Shown in pieces: positions 1 through 6,647 of a stretch of DNA of 9,135 nucleotides. Below the pieces are notes generated by a model. The model was not told where the DNA came from, did not search any database, and was given only the letters and a program-made list of their open reading frames with translations. The position numbers were made by a program, and so were the translations under genes. Source of the stretch: Verrucomicrobiota bacterium. Its GTDB lineage: Bacteria; Verrucomicrobiota; Verrucomicrobiia; Limisphaerales; AV2. Location: assembly GCA_003219345.1 (NCBI GenBank), contig QHOP01000145.1, positions 1-9,135 on the forward strand, read 5' to 3'. Numbering within the stretch: position 1 is the first letter of the stretch; each line of letters begins with the position of its first letter.

Positions 1-966
1 GTTGCTGATGCCAGCTTTTCGCGCGACGGATAGAAACTTGTGCAGCAATTCGGCACGCGCTTCGCCGGTGACGCGGTTCGTCGCCAGTTTCACGTACCAG
101 ATCGGCAGGCGAGCCACTTGCACGCGGAACCGGATCGTGCCGTCGTCGGCCAATCGTTCCGCCTCGTCGAAGAGCTTTTCGGCGCCGTTGATGGCTTCGT
201 TGTTCAGATAGGGCGCAGCCGGCGGGTCGTAGATGTGCGCGTGATAACCCTTCTCGCGAACCTGGCGGTGCAACAGCTCCAGATAAGCGCGGATGTTATT
301 CGCGGCCTTGCCGTAGTAAGCGTTCAGAAATTCAATGATGTGCCTCTGCACGTCGGTGTACGGGTTCCACAGCAGCTTCGCCAGCACATAGGCGCGCAGC
401 GGTCCCATCTCGCCATTGCCTCCGCCCGAATAGTTGCCCTCTTCGAACAACCCTTTCACGCCGTGCTTGACGAAGAACTGCACGTTGGGCTGGAGGGCGT
501 CGAAGTTCGGAAAGGGCTGTTGATAATGCGAAAAGTTCGGCGTGTAGTCCCAGACATAAAGCAGCGGCGCGACCGGTTGCCACGCGATGATGTCGTCGCG
601 GAAGCGTTGGTTCTCCGGCGACGAGCACGTCTCCAGCGGATGCGCAAAGCAACACTCAATCGAACACAGGCGCACGATCACGTTGTGGCGCGGACGCAGC
701 GTTTTCGGCGGCTTGCGGCTGTATTGGTAAGCCAGCGTGTCGATGCGGACGTTCGGATGGTCGCCCTCGACGTCCTCGGCAATTGCATTGACGAAGCGGA
801 TCAATGACGCCGCCGGGCTCCCCTCCGCGTCGTCCAGCGCCTGGCACTTCTCGCACTGGCAGTAGTTGAACGTGTCGTTTTGCGAGACGCTGATGATGGT
901 GGCTTCGGGATGCTCCTTCAGCCATTGGCGCACGCGGTCGATGGCGATCTTTAAAACGTCGGGGTT
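1..966 (-). pseudogene. DUF4838 protein, C-terminal part (out of frame with its N-terminal part; runs off left edge)
   Basis: Reading the minus strand from 966 down to 1 gives 322 codons without a stop. They start with NPDVLKIAIDRVRQWLKEHP, followed by SVSQND and a CQCEKC cluster (fragment residues 36-41), then RFVNAIAEDVEGDHPNVRID and, further on, CSIECCFAHPLE, YVWDYTPNFSHY and GLFEEGNYSGGG. These are features of DUF4838 proteins, large secreted proteins that follow a glycoside hydrolase family 67-like N-terminal domain. They are thought to act on carbohydrates, but the substrate is not known. The frame has no plausible start of its own and continues biologically from the N-terminal piece at 951-1700, in a different frame. 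The roughly 30 residues that normally precede NPDV are missing. The 3' end lies beyond position 1, so total length is unknown. The break could be a real mutation or an assembly error. Family assignment is from memory of conserved motifs. Confidence 0.8.
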
Positions 967-1700
967 GGAAGCATATCGAAGCTGTGCACGAACGGATAGT
1001 AAACCGCCGCCCGGCCGCCGTGCTTTTCCGTGAGCCGATAATGGTTCCCGTTCAATCGGTGCCGCGCCGCGAAGTCGGCGTCACGCATCATCTCGGTCCA
1101 GTACACTTCGCGATACTCGAGCGCGGGAATCTGTGTTTCGTTCAGCTTAGGCAGGTTGACGCGCGCGAGCTTCGGCACGACTTCAAACTCCGGCGTGATC
1201 CACCTGACGCCGAGTTTCTCCTCCAACAACGCGTAAACGCCGTAGATGGTCCCCCGAGGTCTGCCACCGGCAATGATGATTTTTTTGCCATCGGTCCGCA
1301 GTGCGAAACCGTCCGCGCCGAGTTTGTTGAAGTCGATGCTCAATTTCAGCCTCTGCAAATGCGCGTTGTCACCGAGCAGAATCTCGCGCGACTCCATCGG
1401 TACAGCATCGCTCACAATCGGCAGCCTCGCGCCGTTCATGCTTTCGAGGTAACGCTGCAACTCCTCGGCGGCGTAGCGTTCGGACGGGATTGCGTCGGAA
1501 GCGACGACGATGCGGTATCGGCTCGTGCCCTTCTCAGCGATGGTAGTAGCGCCGGACACGGGCGCGTTCGCAACAAACGCCATTGCCAACGCAATGAGCA
1601 GCGTTTTCCAATGCCGATGTCTCCTTTTGGTATTCGCCGGTCGGAGAAGTCCATTCACAACCGAAAAGCTTATCGTCCGACCACCACTCGTCGAACACAA
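951..1700 (-). pseudogene. DUF4838 / alpha-glucuronidase-like secreted protein, N-terminal part (broken gene)
   Basis: This 249-codon frame encodes a basic stretch (TKRRHRH, residues about 24-30), a hydrophobic segment (about 33-46) and a likely signal-peptide cleavage near VSGA, so the product should be exported. Residues about 60-180 resemble the GH67-type N-terminal domain: ERYAAEELQRYL, EILLGDN, GADGFALRTDGKKIIIAGG, RPRGTIYGVYALLEEKLGVRW. The DUF4838 part then begins with FVHSFDML, and the frame ends almost at once at a TAA (951-953). The first codon is TTG at 1700; GTG at 1658 is an alternative that gives a more usual signal peptide, and neither has a clear ribosome binding site. An AAAAGGAGA sequence lies inside the frame near 1620-1640 but has no in-frame start at suitable distance. 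The gene begins 29 bp after the ATPase stop on the same strand, so co-transcription is possible although the functions look unrelated. Confidence 0.8.
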
Positions 1701-1729
1701 AATTTGAAAAGGCCGCGACCTTTCAGGAA

Positions 1730-4051
1730 TTACCGGCGGGCGCTTTTCCCGAACAGCAATCGCAGGCTATTCAGAACCACCAGCACCGTGCTCCCTTCGT
1801 GGCCGACGACGCCGACCGTCAGGGGGATGCCGCCGAAGAGCGCGAACGCGACCAGCACAATGACCGTGCCAAGCGAAATGAACAGGTTCTGCCGGATCAC
1901 GCGGCGGGCGCGTTTGCTGAGCTGAAAGGCGGTGAGAAAGTTTTCCAGCCGGTCGTGCATCAACACAACTTCAGCCTGTTCAAGCGCCGCGTCTGATCCG
2001 CGGGCGCCCATCGCCACGCCGACGTGCGCGGCGGCCAGACTGGGCGCGTCGTTGACACCATCGCCAACCATCGCCACGCGCAGTTTCTGGCCGGTGAAAG
2101 AGTGAATGACCGCGACCTTCTGCTCCGGTTTCAGTTCGGAACGGACGTCGTCGAGCTGGAGTTCTTTTTTCAGATGTTCGGCGTTGGGTTTGCGGTCGCC
2201 GGTCAGCACGATGGTTTGCAGACCCTCACGGCGCAGCTCCTCGACGACCGGTCGCGCCTGCGACCGGATGTCGTCACGCAGCAGGACGCGGCCGAGCAAA
2301 TCACCGTTGGCCAGCCAGACCTCGGAAAAGCTGGCATCGGTCGGCGGCACCTTTGCGAGGACTTGCGCGACCGTGCCCTGGCTGAGCCATTCGCGCCTTC
2401 CGAGCAGAATACTCCCGCCCTTGTGTTGGGCTCTGAGACCGGCGCCAGTGATCGATTCAACCTGCTCCAACTCCAACGCCGCCAGTTGCTGCTGCTTGCC
2501 GAAGCGCGTAATCGCGCGGGCCAGAGGGTGCGTCGAGAGTCGCTCCAGCGAGTAAGCCAATTGAGAAACCTCTTGCTCGCGCCCGGGCGGGAAACTTTCC
2601 ACTCGTTCGACTTTCAAGTCGCCGGTCGTCAGCGTGCCGGTCTTGTCCATCGCCACGACGCTGATCTCGGCGAGTTTTTCCACCGCCGCGCCGCCGCGGA
2701 AGAGAATGCCGCGTTTGGCCGCCCAGGCGATCGCCGCCAGCACGGCTGATGGAATCGAGAGCACCAGCGCGCACGGCGACGCCACCACCAGCAGCGTCAT
2801 CGCCCGATAAAACGAGCTCTTGCCCGCCGGCGTCGAAACGAACGGCCCGAATCCAAAGCCGAGCCACCAGACAAAGAACATCAACAATGACAAACTGAGG
2901 ATTGCATAGGTGTAGCGGGTCCCGAATTTGTCGGTGAACCGTTGCGACGGCGCTTTAAGGTGCTGGGCCTCCTTGATCAGATGAATGATCTTCTGCAACG
3001 CGCTCTCCTGCGCGCGGCGCAGCACGCTCACTTCAACGACGCCCCACAAGTTCAACGTGCCGGCCAGCACGCTGTCCCCAACCGCCTTGTCCACGGGCGT
3101 CGATTCGCCGGTCAGATTGGATTCATCCGCGGCGGTCCTGCCTTTGTTGATCTCGGCGTCCGCCGGGAATTGTTCCCCCGGTTTGATGAGCAGCCGCATG
3201 CCGGGCTCCAACTGTTCGACCGCCACCGCGCGCTCATTGCCGTTTCCGTCCACCAGAGTCGCCACTTTCGGCGCGGTCTTGAACAGCGACCGGATTTCAC
3301 GATGGGTGCGGCCCATCGCGTAATGTTCGAGCGCGCCCGAAAATGAAAACAGGAACAGCAGCATCGCGCCTTCGCCCCAGGCGCCGATACTGGCGCTGCC
3401 GAGCGCCACGACCAGCATGAGGAAATGCACGTCCAGCGCGCGCTTTTGCAGCAACTCCTGGATTTCATGGACGGTGAACCAGCTTCCGGCGACGTAAGCC
3501 AGAACATAAAACACCCTGGCCACCAGACCCTGCGCGAGGAAACCGGCTGTCAAACCGAACAAGCCGCACAACGTCGCGGCGAGGAGTTGGAGTTTCCATT
3601 CGTGCTCGTGCTCGGCATCCTCCGGTAGCAAGACCTCGCGCGGGACCAGCCGCGGCCAGGGGATTTCGCGCCACCGCCAGAACTTCGGCGCGGTCACGCA
3701 CGTCACGCGCGCGATGGTCGTCGTGTCGCCTTCCTGTCGGATGCTCAACCGGCCTCGCTCCGCGGGCGGCTGTGGCGCCGGACACGTCAGACAATCGGCG
3801 GCGCCATCCAGCAAAGCACACCGCTGGCCGGTTTTGCCCTGTTCGATCTGACGGATTTGCGCGGTGAGATAGCCTTCAAGGTCCGGTGTTTTTGGCCGGC
3901 CCAGCGTGGCCACAGAAATCGAACGCTGCGCGCGATTGATTTTCACCGCTTCCAACGTCGGTTCGGCCTTCATCGCCTCGGCGACGGTCCGCGTCAGACA
4001 CAAAACGCGGTCGGTCGGACCGACGGTTGCAGATGGGGTCTCAGCTTTCAT
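1730..4051 (-). CDS. Heavy-metal translocating P1B-type ATPase (P1B-4-like, SPC/HEGST)
   Basis: A 773-residue inner-membrane pump that would use ATP to export a transition-metal ion. From the ATG at 4051: actuator TGES at 314-317; ion-binding SPC in a membrane helix at 425-427; phosphorylation site DKTGTLT with Asp469; HP of the nucleotide domain at 508-509; TGDR at 617; GDGVND at 663-668; and HEGST in the penultimate membrane helix at 751-755. SPC instead of CPC, together with HEG-type residues, is the signature of the P1B-4 group (CoaT, CtpD, PfeT; Co, Fe or Zn export), so copper is unlikely. The first 150 residues lack a classic GMTCxxC domain but have a degenerate HMA-like stretch (about 15-68), cysteines 18, 78, 87, 90 and 118 (CLTC at 87-90), and a His/Glu run (EDAEHEHEW, 144-152). 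The frame stays open upstream to 4180, but that part reads through a palindromic repeat, so I start at Met 4051. No good Shine-Dalgarno sequence is visible. No metal regulator gene is adjacent. Confidence 0.93.
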   Translation of the reverse strand: MKAETPSATVGPTDRVLCLTRTVAEAMKAEPTLEAVKINRAQRSISVATLGRPKTPDLEGYLTAQIRQIEQGKTGQRCALLDGAADCLTCPAPQPPAERGRLSIRQEGDTTTIARVTCVTAPKFWRWREIPWPRLVPREVLLPEDAEHEHEWKLQLLAATLCGLFGLTAGFLAQGLVARVFYVLAYVAGSWFTVHEIQELLQKRALDVHFLMLVVALGSASIGAWGEGAMLLFLFSFSGALEHYAMGRTHREIRSLFKTAPKVATLVDGNGNERAVAVEQLEPGMRLLIKPGEQFPADAEINKGRTAADESNLTGESTPVDKAVGDSVLAGTLNLWGVVEVSVLRRAQESALQKIIHLIKEAQHLKAPSQRFTDKFGTRYTYAILSLSLLMFFVWWLGFGFGPFVSTPAGKSSFYRAMTLLVVASPCALVLSIPSAVLAAIAWAAKRGILFRGGAAVEKLAEISVVAMDKTGTLTTGDLKVERVESFPPGREQEVSQLAYSLERLSTHPLARAITRFGKQQQLAALELEQVESITGAGLRAQHKGGSILLGRREWLSQGTVAQVLAKVPPTDASFSEVWLANGDLLGRVLLRDDIRSQARPVVEELRREGLQTIVLTGDRKPNAEHLKKELQLDDVRSELKPEQKVAVIHSFTGQKLRVAMVGDGVNDAPSLAAAHVGVAMGARGSDAALEQAEVVLMHDRLENFLTAFQLSKRARRVIRQNLFISLGTVIVLVAFALFGGIPLTVGVVGHEGSTVLVVLNSLRLLFGKSARR

Positions 4052-4141
4052 CAACCGTCTGCACTCTACTCGTTTCGCCGACTGCCGGCAAAGCGGCGTT
4101 TTCACCGGGAATTTTGGCCGGACCCGGATAGCGGTGCAGTT

Positions 4142-4225
4142 TGCATCTTCGGTGGGGCGAGACTCCGTCGAGCCCTCCAACGGACAGAAATCAGTCCTCG
4201 ACGGAGTTTCGCCCCACCAGATGCA
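4142..4225. repeat. REP-like long inverted repeat (palindromic element)
   Basis: The left arm 4151-4172 (core GGGGCGAGACTCCGTCGAG) and right arm 4197-4218 are reverse complements over 22 bp with a single mismatch, which becomes a G-U pair in RNA. The loop is 24 nt (4173-4196). Outside the core, TGCATCT (4142-4148) pairs with AGATGCA (4219-4225) after a 2-nt bulge, so the whole dyad covers 84 bp. It lies between the 5' ends of two divergent genes, so it is not a transcription terminator for either. I associate this palindrome with dispersed repeats in Verrucomicrobia that cause spurious short ORFs containing STESRP-like peptides, but I cannot confirm copy number from one window. A REP-type or small non-autonomous mobile element is the best reading. 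Confidence 0.75.
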
Positions 4226-4318
4226 CCACGACGCGGACGGCGCCTTCTTTTGACTTTGGCGGCGGGATGACGGAAAGAGGAAGGGAGAACTTGACCAAAC
4301 AAGATGAAGCCGTTCCGC

Positions 4319-4349
4319 GGTTCGCAGGGTTTGTCTGGACCTGCGAACC
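4319..4349. promoter_or_regulatory. 10-bp perfect inverted repeat upstream of the patatin gene
   Basis: GGTTCGCAGG (4319-4328) and CCTGCGAACC (4340-4349) are exact reverse complements separated by 11 nt. The dyad ends one base before the GGAG at 4351 and 14 bp before the ATG at 4363. It could be an operator for a dimeric regulator, a leader hairpin that affects translation, or the remnant of another repeat. Nothing else in the sequence distinguishes these. Confidence 0.4.
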
Positions 4350-4428
4350 TGGAGCCGTCCGGATGAAACCTGATTTGAATGTGGCAGTGACGTCGGTGAA
4401 GGACGCCGCCAATGACGGCCCGCACCCG

Positions 4429-5835
4429 ATGCGACGGCTGGCGGTTCAGTTCCTGTTGGCGTGGACTCTCTTTCTGGGCGGCTGCGCGCATTATCCGCTC
4501 AATGCACCGCTGGCGCGCGCCGCGCCCGAGGCGGGTTATCGCTTCAACAACCTCTCCCACGCGAACAACTCGGACAGTTTGTTTGTCGTGCTGGCTTTTT
4601 CGGGCGGCGGCACCCGCGCTGCCGCGCTCTCCTATGGCGTGCTCGAGGAACTCGCGAAAACGGAAATCGTCTGGGAGGGGGAACGCCGCCGGTTGCTGGA
4701 CGAAGTGGATTTGATTTCGTCTGTGTCGGGCGGAAGTTTCACCGCAGCGTACTACGCGCTTTACGGCGACCGTATCTTTTGTGATTTCGAATCCAGTTTC
4801 CTCAAGCGAAACGTCCAGGGGCGGCTGCTGGCGCTTTATTCCTCACCGGTCAACTGGGTGCGCCTCGCGTCGCCAAAGTTCAGCCGCATCGACATGGCGG
4901 CCGAGTATTACGACCGGCTTCTGTTCGGCAGGCACACATTCCACGATTTGCTCGCGCAGGGACGGCGTCCATTTCTGATGATCAACGCCACCGATATGTC
5001 GCTCGGTTCGCGCTTCGAGTTTACCCAGGACCAGTTTGATCTGCTCTGCTCGGACCTGTCCAGCTTTCCGCTGGGCCGCGCGGTGGCGGCTTCTTCGGCT
5101 TTCCCGATCCTGCTGAGTCCCCTTACACTGCGGAACTACGCGGGCAGCTGCGATTCGCCGGAGCCGGACTGGATCAAATCCGCGTTATCGGACGCTTCGG
5201 CTTCGATGCGCCGACGCAACCAGGCCCTGGAAGCGCGCGCTTACCTCGATTCCACGAATCGTCCGTTCATTCATCTGCTCGACGGCGGCCTGGCGGATGA
5301 CCTCGGCTTGCGCGGTCCGCTGGAGGGGATCGTCACGCGCGAGAACGCGGGGCGCGGGATGCCTTGGTTTCAAGTGGATCAGATACGCAAGGTCGTGCTG
5401 GTGGTCGTGAACGCGAGTGTTGCGCCCGATGAAGGCGTGGACCGCCGGGAAAAATCCCCGGGCCTGCGCGAAGTGGCCGAGGCCGCGGGGCGCGTCCCGA
5501 TCAGCCGCTATTCATTCGAAACGGTGGAGTTGTTCAAGGAGACCGTTGAAAAATGGCAACGAGAAATCAATCAACGCCGCCAGTCCACCCATGCGCCTGC
5601 GTCGGCTGCTTCCGGCAGCGGTGCAGGCAAATCGCTCCTCGACGAACTTCAATTCTACCCCATCGAAGTGAACTTCGACGCGCTCTCGGACGAAACCGAG
5701 CGCAAATTTTTCAAGAAGCTGCCGACCTCGTTCAAACTGCCGCCCGAAACAGTGGACCGGTTGCGCGCGGTCGCCGCCAGGTTGCTCCGCCAATCGGAGA
5801 ATTACCAGAGGTTGCTGCGCGATTTGAACAGATGA
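4429..5835 (+). CDS. Patatin-like phospholipase, predicted lipoprotein
   Basis: The 468-residue product is predicted to be a membrane-anchored lipid acyl hydrolase using a Ser-Asp dyad. From Met 4429 it begins MRRL, followed by a hydrophobic core and lipobox LGGC with Cys19, so it should be exported and lipidated. The patatin domain follows: oxyanion loop FSGGGTRAAALSYGVLEEL (57-75), nucleophile motif SSVSGGS with Ser100, and DGG with Asp285. The first Gly of the usual GxSxG is Ser98 here; this SVSGG form occurs in patatin-like lipoproteins. The region after about 370 is charged, with an Ala/Ser/Gly-rich linker (about 387-401), and matches no domain I recognise. The upstream ATG at 4363 has a GGAG 8 bp ahead and would add 22 residues. 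I prefer 4429 because it gives a standard basic lipoprotein leader, but 4363 is a serious alternative. The gene ends 20 bp from the convergent sigma-factor gene. The lipid substrate is unknown. Confidence 0.9.
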   Translation: MRRLAVQFLLAWTLFLGGCAHYPLNAPLARAAPEAGYRFNNLSHANNSDSLFVVLAFSGGGTRAAALSYGVLEELAKTEIVWEGERRRLLDEVDLISSVSGGSFTAAYYALYGDRIFCDFESSFLKRNVQGRLLALYSSPVNWVRLASPKFSRIDMAAEYYDRLLFGRHTFHDLLAQGRRPFLMINATDMSLGSRFEFTQDQFDLLCSDLSSFPLGRAVAASSAFPILLSPLTLRNYAGSCDSPEPDWIKSALSDASASMRRRNQALEARAYLDSTNRPFIHLLDGGLADDLGLRGPLEGIVTRENAGRGMPWFQVDQIRKVVLVVVNASVAPDEGVDRREKSPGLREVAEAAGRVPISRYSFETVELFKETVEKWQREINQRRQSTHAPASAASGSGAGKSLLDELQFYPIEVNFDALSDETERKFFKKLPTSFKLPPETVDRLRAVAARLLRQSENYQRLLRDLNR

Positions 5836-5855
5836 AGGTCATTTCGACCGCTCGG

Positions 5856-6590
5856 TCATGCCAGGATTGAGAGGAGGTAACGCAGTTCGTCGGCCACCTG
5901 CGCCGGGTCGTCCAGCGTCTGCGCGATTTCCCGTTTTACAAGCTCGCGAAACTGTCTGCGCAGCCGGTGAATCGCCACCTTGACCGCTCCCTCGTGCATC
6001 CCGAGTAGCGCGGCGGCAGCGGCCTGCGACCGGCCCTCGACGTCTCCTGTAAGCCACCCTTTCAGGACCTCGAACTGCCGCGACTTTCCAGCCTGCTCGT
6101 GCTCTGAGGCGAGCGCCTTCAACACCCGGTCCAGAATGGTCAGAGCCCACTGGCGGTCAAATTCCATCTCGAACCGTGGCGTTTGCGGATCGAGCGGGTC
6201 GTTGCCCGGCGAGGTGTCGGTTTCCGGCTTCAGCGGAACGTGCTCGTGCTGCCCGCCCCGCCGGGCAGCCAATTCGCGATCGCGCACGTCGGCGAGAAAG
6301 TGTTTTGCCGCGCCGAGCAAAAAGGAGCGAAAACGGCCGCGCTGCGGGTCCACGCCCGCGACGCCTTTTCCGCCCAACAGCCGCGAAAAGAAATCGTGCG
6401 TCAGATCGCGGGCACGGTCGTCGTCCCCCGTCCAGCTTCGGATGAAAGCGAGCACCGGCCGGTAGTACGCCTCGCACAGCTCGCTGAGCGCTGCGCGTGC
6501 ATCCGGCGACTCGCCGCGCGCGGCCAGCACACGCGTCCATTGCGTGGTGGCGAATACTGCGGGACGCGACGTGTCGTTGGACGAACTCAT
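5856..6590 (-). CDS. ECF-type RNA polymerase sigma factor (kinase-associated group)
   Basis: A 244-residue sigma-70 family protein of ECF type, which would direct RNA polymerase to a small set of promoters. Region 2 covers about 35-110: CEAYYRPVLAFIRSW, then RARDLTHDFFSRLL (59-72, helix 2.2) and RGRFRSFLLGAAKHFLADVR (84-103, exactly the promoter-melting part). A linker of about 50 residues follows. Region 4 spans about 145-208, with the helix-turn-helix at SQAAAAALLGMHEGAVKVAI (178-197) and HRLRRQFREL. A short tail (209-244) ends in DELRYLL, which recurs in this group. Such sigma factors in Verrucomicrobia and Planctomycetes usually sit beside Ser/Thr kinases rather than anti-sigma genes. Here the kinase gene lies 57 bp upstream on the same strand, so the two probably share a transcript. 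Helix 2.2 has RARD where classic ECFs have DAED, with a threonine (Thr64) following. The ATG at 6590 has no clear Shine-Dalgarno sequence. Confidence 0.92.
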   Translation of the reverse strand: MSSSNDTSRPAVFATTQWTRVLAARGESPDARAALSELCEAYYRPVLAFIRSWTGDDDRARDLTHDFFSRLLGGKGVAGVDPQRGRFRSFLLGAAKHFLADVRDRELAARRGGQHEHVPLKPETDTSPGNDPLDPQTPRFEMEFDRQWALTILDRVLKALASEHEQAGKSRQFEVLKGWLTGDVEGRSQAAAAALLGMHEGAVKVAIHRLRRQFRELVKREIAQTLDDPAQVADELRYLLSILA

Positions 6591-6618
6591 GACGATTGTC
6601 CGCAGGCGAGCATGGAGG

Positions 6619-6631
6619 CAACGGACCGTTG
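6619..6631. promoter_or_regulatory. 13-bp perfect palindrome between kinase and sigma genes
   Basis: CAACGGACCGTTG is a perfect dyad of two 6-bp arms around one central base, 28 bp upstream of the sigma-factor start on the minus strand and inside the 57-bp gap. It is too short for a strong terminator and has no T-tract. It could be a regulator binding site or chance. Confidence 0.2.
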
Positions 6632-6647
6632 TTCGAGTCTCGGCCGC

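Larger units (their letters stand above)
4052..4428. other. Divergent intergenic region between ATPase and patatin genes
   Basis: This stretch separates the start of the ATPase (minus) from the start of the patatin-like gene (plus), so it should hold promoters for both. Frames in it are open on several strands, but the peptides look like repeat read-through and I call no gene. It contains the palindromic repeat at 4142-4225, a 10-bp dyad at 4319-4349, and an imperfect hairpin near 4072-4092. A possible ATPase promoter on the minus strand is TTGCCG (4091-4086) and TAGAGT (4068-4063) with a 17-bp spacer. Each box matches consensus at only four of six positions and would leave a leader of only a few bases, so this is weak. 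A GGAG at 4351-4354 lies 8 bp before an ATG at 4363 that is in frame with the patatin gene. Confidence 0.6.

Noticed and set aside
40..807. Long plus-strand open frame of 255 codons opposite the DUF4838 gene
   Set aside because: It is a high-GC antisense shadow: the minus strand encodes recognisable DUF4838 motifs across the same span, and the plus-strand peptide is low-complexity and Arg/Val rich.
945..985. Programmed ribosomal frameshift in the DUF4838 gene
   Set aside because: No slippery sequence or following structure is evident, and a conserved segment of about 30 residues is missing, which a frameshift alone would not explain.
2024..2749. Plus-strand open frame of 241 codons opposite the ATPase
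   Set aside because: The minus strand here encodes the phosphorylation and nucleotide domains of the ATPase without interruption; the plus frame shows no domain.
4052..4180. N-terminal extension of the ATPase frame up to 4180 (about 43 extra residues)
   Set aside because: The extension reads through one arm of the palindromic repeat and has no resemblance to ATPase N-termini; Met 4051 is the better start.
4141..4362. N-terminal extension of the patatin frame from 4141
   Set aside because: It also reads through the palindrome, and it would bury the lipoprotein signal about 115 residues into the protein.
4102..4560. Minus-strand open frame of 152 codons over the intergenic region and patatin start
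   Set aside because: It crosses the repeat and the antisense of the patatin signal peptide, is Arg-rich and has no recognisable motif.
5846..5857. Short dyad GACCG-CT-CGGTC between the convergent patatin and sigma genes, considered as a terminator
   Set aside because: The arms are only 5 bp with a 2-nt loop and no T-tract follows on either strand; it also overlaps the sigma stop codon.
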